A DNA stretch of 8,960 bases from Prolixibacteraceae bacterium (GTDB taxonomy: Bacteria > Bacteroidota > Bacteroidia > Bacteroidales > Prolixibacteraceae), in contig DMFR01000026.1 in assembly GCA_003450125.1 (NCBI GenBank), positions 1 through 8,960 of the forward strand, given 5' to 3'. Below, one piece after another: positions 6,472 to 8,960 of the stretch. Every line of letters starts with the position of its first letter. Position 1 is the first letter of the stretch. Under the pieces are notes generated by a model. The model did no database searches, had not been told where the DNA came from, and saw only the letters and a program-made list of their open reading frames with translations. Made by a program: the position numbers and the translations under genes.

Positions 6472-6840
6472 ATGGCAAAGGAAAACAATGTGATCAATCT
6501 GCAGGTAATTAACCTGATTGCTACAGGAACCAAAATTACCGGAGACCTTCTCTCGGATGGGGACATACGCATTGATGGGGAATTGATGGGGGATTTGGAA
6601 ACCAGGGGAAGATTGGTGATTGGTGCATCAGGCAGGGTAGAAGGGGAGATCAGATGTAAAAGCTGCGAAATTGCAGGCACTCTCAAAGGCAAGCTGTTTA
6701 TTGCCGAGTTGCTTTCGCTCAAGGCTTCTTCTTCAGTTTCAGGGGATATGGTAACAGGTAAACTGACCATAGAACCTGGTGCATTCTTTATGGGCACTTG
6801 CACAATGGGAGATGAAACCACCAACAATGAATCCAGATAA
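6472..6840 (+). CDS. Bactofilin (polymer-forming cytoskeletal protein)
   Basis: Bactofilins form non-nucleotide-dependent filaments built from right-handed beta-helix subunits, often at the inner membrane, where they localise cell-wall enzymes or other partners. The 122-residue product has a short polar N-tail (1-12), a compact core of repeating G-D/G-x-V/I-E-G-type rungs (about residues 18-108, for example DIRIDGELMGDL and GASGRVEGEI) and a polar C-tail. Two Cys (62 and 65) lie mid-core. I start it at ATG 6472 (MAKENNV), because a -7 box at 6440-6447 lies downstream of the other in-frame ATG (6400) and the extra 24 residues are unlike the family. Its 3' end overlaps the atpZ start by 14 bases, so the two are translationally linked. 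Whether the protein acts on ATP synthase is unknown. Confidence 0.88.
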   Translation: MAKENNVINLQVINLIATGTKITGDLLSDGDIRIDGELMGDLETRGRLVIGASGRVEGEIRCKSCEIAGTLKGKLFIAELLSLKASSSVSGDMVTGKLTIEPGAFFMGTCTMGDETTNNESR

Positions 6841-7045
6841 GGATCAAAAGCCAAAGAAAAAACTGGATGATTTCATCCGCTATTCCAGCCTGGGATTCGA
6901 AATGATCGCCATTATGGGCCTGGGAACTTTTGCGGGTGTCAAAATAGACCAGTGGCTGGATCTTCAGTTCCCTGCTTTTACCCTGGGTTTGATGATTTTA
7001 GCCGTCATAGGGGCAATCTATCATGCCATCCGGAAGTTTTTGTAA
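6827..7045 (+). CDS. atpZ: AtpZ/AtpI-family ATP synthase accessory protein
   Basis: This is a 72-residue membrane protein with a lysine-rich N-tail (PKKKLDDF), TM1 at about 22-38 and TM2 at about 49-67, joined by a short VKIDQWLDL loop. This is the AtpZ pattern; AtpZ is encoded ahead of Fo genes, and in other bacteria it has been linked with AtpI to Fo/c-ring assembly or Mg/Ca transport. The starting ATG at 6827 lies within the last codons of bactofilin (14-base overlap in another frame). Another in-frame ATG at 6812 would add five residues (MKPPT) and cannot be excluded. The family match rests on length, topology and position rather than a catalytic motif. Confidence 0.85.
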   Translation: MNPDKDQKPKKKLDDFIRYSSLGFEMIAIMGLGTFAGVKIDQWLDLQFPAFTLGLMILAVIGAIYHAIRKFL

Positions 7046-7063
7046 TTCACCCTCAATTTTAGT

Positions 7064-7441
7064 ATGAAAAGCTTTATAATAAAATCCAGCGTACTGACCA
7101 TCATTGTTTTAATCATCGGGGCGTTGTTCTATTCCACCCTGTTAAGACCATTTTACCTGGATATTCTGCCTTGGGCAGTAGTCCTTTTTTTCCTTGGAAC
7201 AAACCTTGTACATGCCTATTTGTTAAAGATCTCCGTTGGTTCAGGATCACGGTTTACCTCCCATTATATGGCGGCAAGTTTTTCAAAGATGTTCTTTTAC
7301 CTGGCTGTGGGCATTGTTTATGCAATGATATATCAAGCAGAAGCAAAGATTTTTTTAATTAATTTTTTACTTCTTTATGCCGTTTACACTACTTTTGAAG
7401 TCATAGAATTTTCGAAAATAGTCAGACAAAAAAACAAGTAA
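7064..7441 (+). CDS. Four-TM AtpI-like protein in the atp operon
   Basis: The 125-residue product has four predicted membrane helices (about 8-25, 36-54, 73-90 and 95-112) and a basic C-tail (SKIVRQKNK). Its size, topology and place between atpZ and atpB are those of AtpI/ATP synthase subunit I, the poorly conserved Fo assembly factor. Primary sequence similarity to known AtpI is not obvious to me, so the name is by context and topology. A short loop GSGSRFTSHYMA (59-70) between TM2 and TM3 holds a conserved-looking RFTSHY. It starts with ATG 18 bases after atpZ, and a possible internal promoter follows before atpB. Confidence 0.72.
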   Translation: MKSFIIKSSVLTIIVLIIGALFYSTLLRPFYLDILPWAVVLFFLGTNLVHAYLLKISVGSGSRFTSHYMAASFSKMFFYLAVGIVYAMIYQAEAKIFLINFLLLYAVYTTFEVIEFSKIVRQKNK

Positions 7442-7486
7442 TCATTCTTTTACCCACAAAACTTTCTTCAGCTAATTTAAATAAAT

Positions 7487-7494
7487 TAAATTTG
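7487..7494 (+). promoter_or_regulatory. Possible internal -7 box (TAAATTTG) before atpB
   Basis: TAAATTTG matches TAnnTTTG and ends 27 bases before ATG 7522. A TTTC (7463-7466) stands 20 bases upstream, one base off the -33 TTTG. An internal promoter would raise Fo subunit expression over the accessory genes. The in-frame TTG at 7492 is part of the box, so it is unlikely to be the start of atpB. Confidence 0.4.
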
Positions 7495-7521
7495 CTGACC
7501 GTTGAATACAATGAGAAAAAA

Positions 7522-8607
7522 ATGATGCACATTCTACGACCTATATTCATAATCATTTTAGCCGTCTTTATCGGGACAGGATTTGTTCAGGCTGCTGAGG
7601 AACCCCAGCAGGGGGCCCATTCAGAAGGCTTTGACGCCGGTAAGTTTGTCATGGAGCATGTCTCTGATGCCTATGAGTGGCACATTGCCACTTTTGGACG
7701 AACCCAGGTCAGCGTCCCCTTACCCATTATCCTGTATAGTGCCGACAAAGGATGGAACGTTTTCATGTCCTCCGGGTTTCATCATGGCCAGGAAAGCTAT
7801 ATGGGCTACAGGATTGAAAAAGAAGGCAAGAATGAAGGGAAAATTGTTGAATTGAACGAAAGTGGGGAAGCCAAAACTGATTTGCCCATCGATTTGTCAA
7901 TTACCAAAACCGTTGCCGGGATATTTGTCAGTGTAATCATCCTCTTGCTTATTTTCCTCAGTATCGCCAAAAAGGCCAAACAACGCGTTAACCAGGCTCC
8001 TTCGGGACTGCAGAACCTGTTAGAGCCGGTCATCCTTTTTGTGCGCGATGATGTGGCAAAACCTGCCATCGGTGAAAAGAGATACGAAAGGTTTATGCCT
8101 TACCTGCTGACTGTATTTTTCTTTATCCTGGTGAACAACCTTTTGGGCCTTGTTCCCATTTTCCCCTTCGGGGCCAATGTGACCGGGAACATTGCCGTTA
8201 CAATGGTTCTGGCCCTATTTACCTTTTTCTTCACCACCTTCAATACCAACAAGCACTACTGGAAAGAAATATACAACCCGGAAGTTCCATGGTGGCTGAA
8301 GTATCCCATCCCGCTGATGCCCATTGTTGAGCTTACGGGCGTGATCACCAAGCCATTTGTACTGATGGTTCGTCTCTTTGCCAACATGCTGGCTGGTCAT
8401 TTGATTGTGACGGTTTTTGTAAGCCTGATCTTTGTCTTTGCCAAATTAATGGGCGTTGAGGCAGGGCTGGGCGTATCGGTAATATCGGTTTTATTTTCAG
8501 TATTCATGCTGCTTTTGGACGTGCTGGTATCCTTCATACAGGCGTATGTGTTTACCTTGTTATCGGCCCTGTATTTCGGTATGGCAGCACCAGAGGATCA
8601 TCATTAG
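7522..8607 (+). CDS. atpB: ATP synthase Fo subunit a, with signal peptide
   Basis: Subunit a forms the proton half-channels of the membrane Fo motor next to the c-ring. The 361-residue protein is longer than the E. coli form because of an N-terminal signal-like segment (residues 4-20, cleavage plausible after VQA) and a soluble N-terminal region to about 125, as seen in Bacteroidota. Then come hydrophobic segments at about 131-149, 191-212, 222-242, 275-310 and 316-350. The essential Arg is R284 in MVRLFANMLAGH, and the family end YVFTLLSALYFGMA is present. The E. coli half-channel pair Glu219/His245 is replaced by His293 and Asp333 at the aligned positions. Start: paired ATGs at 7522 and 7525 begin a good signal peptide; the earlier in-frame TTG (7492) is within a promoter box. 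atpE follows after 29 bases. Confidence 0.95.
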   Translation: MMHILRPIFIIILAVFIGTGFVQAAEEPQQGAHSEGFDAGKFVMEHVSDAYEWHIATFGRTQVSVPLPIILYSADKGWNVFMSSGFHHGQESYMGYRIEKEGKNEGKIVELNESGEAKTDLPIDLSITKTVAGIFVSVIILLLIFLSIAKKAKQRVNQAPSGLQNLLEPVILFVRDDVAKPAIGEKRYERFMPYLLTVFFFILVNNLLGLVPIFPFGANVTGNIAVTMVLALFTFFFTTFNTNKHYWKEIYNPEVPWWLKYPIPLMPIVELTGVITKPFVLMVRLFANMLAGHLIVTVFVSLIFVFAKLMGVEAGLGVSVISVLFSVFMLLLDVLVSFIQAYVFTLLSALYFGMAAPEDHH

Positions 8608-8636
8608 TTTTTCATTATATTTAAACATTCATTATT

Positions 8637-8888
8637 ATGACTGCATTATTAATCATCTTAGCAGAATTGGCTCTCGCGAAAATGGGAGCTGCATTGGGTG
8701 CAGGTTTGGCAGCGATTGGCGCTGGTATCGGCATTGGACGAATTGGTGCAAGTGCAATGGAAGCCATTGCCCGTCAGCCTGAAGCTGTAGGCGATATTCG
8801 TTCGAACATGATTGTTTCAGCCGCTTTGATCGAAGGTGTTGCCTTCTTTGCGGTGATCGTTTGTGTATTGGCAATTTTCATTGCGTAA
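8637..8888 (+). CDS. atpE: ATP synthase Fo subunit c
   Basis: Subunit c is the two-helix proteolipid whose ring rotates as protons load and leave its carboxylate. The 83-residue protein has helix 1 (about 5-42) with a glycine ladder (G28, G30, G32, G34), the polar loop ARQPEA (45-50) that contacts the central stalk, and helix 2 with the ion-binding Glu66 in LIEGVAFF. Compared with the sodium-binding ring of Ilyobacter, the Gln of helix 1 is Ile33 and the Ser after the carboxylate is Gly67, so proton coupling is expected. It follows atpB directly. The next operon genes (normally atpF and onward) lie outside the window. Confidence 0.96.
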   Translation: MTALLIILAELALAKMGAALGAGLAAIGAGIGIGRIGASAMEAIARQPEAVGDIRSNMIVSAALIEGVAFFAVIVCVLAIFIA

Positions 8889-8904
8889 GATTTTTTTGAG
8901 TTGT

Positions 8905-8932
8905 GGCCCGCTCCCCGGGTTGCCGGGGGGCC
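8905..8932 (+). other. GC-rich hairpin after atpE
   Basis: CCCCGG (8913-8918) and CCGGGG (8923-8928) form a perfect 6-bp stem around GTTG, and GGCC (8905-8908) can pair with GGCC (8929-8932) outside it, with an unpaired 4-base bulge on the left. It starts 16 bases after the atpE stop, in a region otherwise AT-rich. There is no T-run directly behind it (GGGGTTCATTTT), so full termination is doubtful. It could be an attenuator or a transcript-stabilising stem between atpE and the next gene. Confidence 0.45.
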
Positions 8933-8960
8933 GGGGTTCATTTTACCTTCAATACATTAC

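Noticed and set aside
6456..6854. 132-codon minus-strand frame opposite bactofilin
   Set aside because: A shadow of the repetitive bactofilin coding sequence. The translation is low-complexity Ser/Pro/Leu, and no promoter or family match is seen.
8546..8782. 78-codon plus-strand frame spanning the end of atpB and atpE
   Set aside because: Out of frame with two certain genes; the translation is rich in Cys, Trp and Ser, and it is a frame shadow.

Overview
The window is an ordinary-looking stretch of chromosome from a member of the Bacteroidota, probably near the Bacteroidales/Marinilabiliales; I cannot name the genus. Four things point there: the DXS, F1Fo subunit a and c and histidine-kinase sequences have Bacteroidota-type wording; a bactofilin gene is joined to atpZ ahead of the ATP synthase genes; Shine-Dalgarno sequences are mostly absent; and TAnnTTTG, the -7 element of the Bacteroidota primary sigma factor, stands upstream of several starts. 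All recognised genes lie on the + strand.

Layout: (1) 1-277 is a leader with a hairpin and a -7 box. (2) 278-2179 is dxs, the first enzyme of the MEP isoprenoid pathway, followed by a two-TM sensor histidine kinase with a TTG start and no response regulator beside it (2250-3407). (3) 3555-4282 is a yceD (DUF177)-rpmF (L32) unit with a strong promoter match, closed by a 14-bp-stem terminator. (4) 4535-6026 is a lipid-related pair, fabH and a MaoC-type hydratase, with several candidate promoters in front and a strong terminator behind. No plsX lies between rpmF and fabH. (5) 6088-6471 is a 384-base gap. It holds two facing arrays of 11-bp repeat units that include a perfect 20-bp inverted repeat, then a stretch with nested inverted repeats that might be a structured RNA, then a promoter box. 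(6) 6472 to the right edge is the start of an ATP synthase operon: bactofilin, atpZ, a four-TM AtpI-like protein, atpB and atpE, with a GC-rich hairpin after atpE; the rest of the operon lies beyond the window.

The genes cover housekeeping roles: isoprenoid precursors (dxs), ribosome assembly (yceD, rpmF), fatty-acid initiation and acyl-CoA or acyl-ACP hydration (fabH, MaoC), and proton-driven ATP synthesis (atp genes). I found no defence system, insertion sequence, CRISPR array, rRNA or tRNA. The most unusual parts are the facing 11-bp repeat arrays at 6150-6253, the nested inverted repeats at 6300-6385, and the way -7 promoter boxes create false TTG starts upstream of yceD, fabH and atpB. 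Several starts given here are therefore shorter than the longest open frame.
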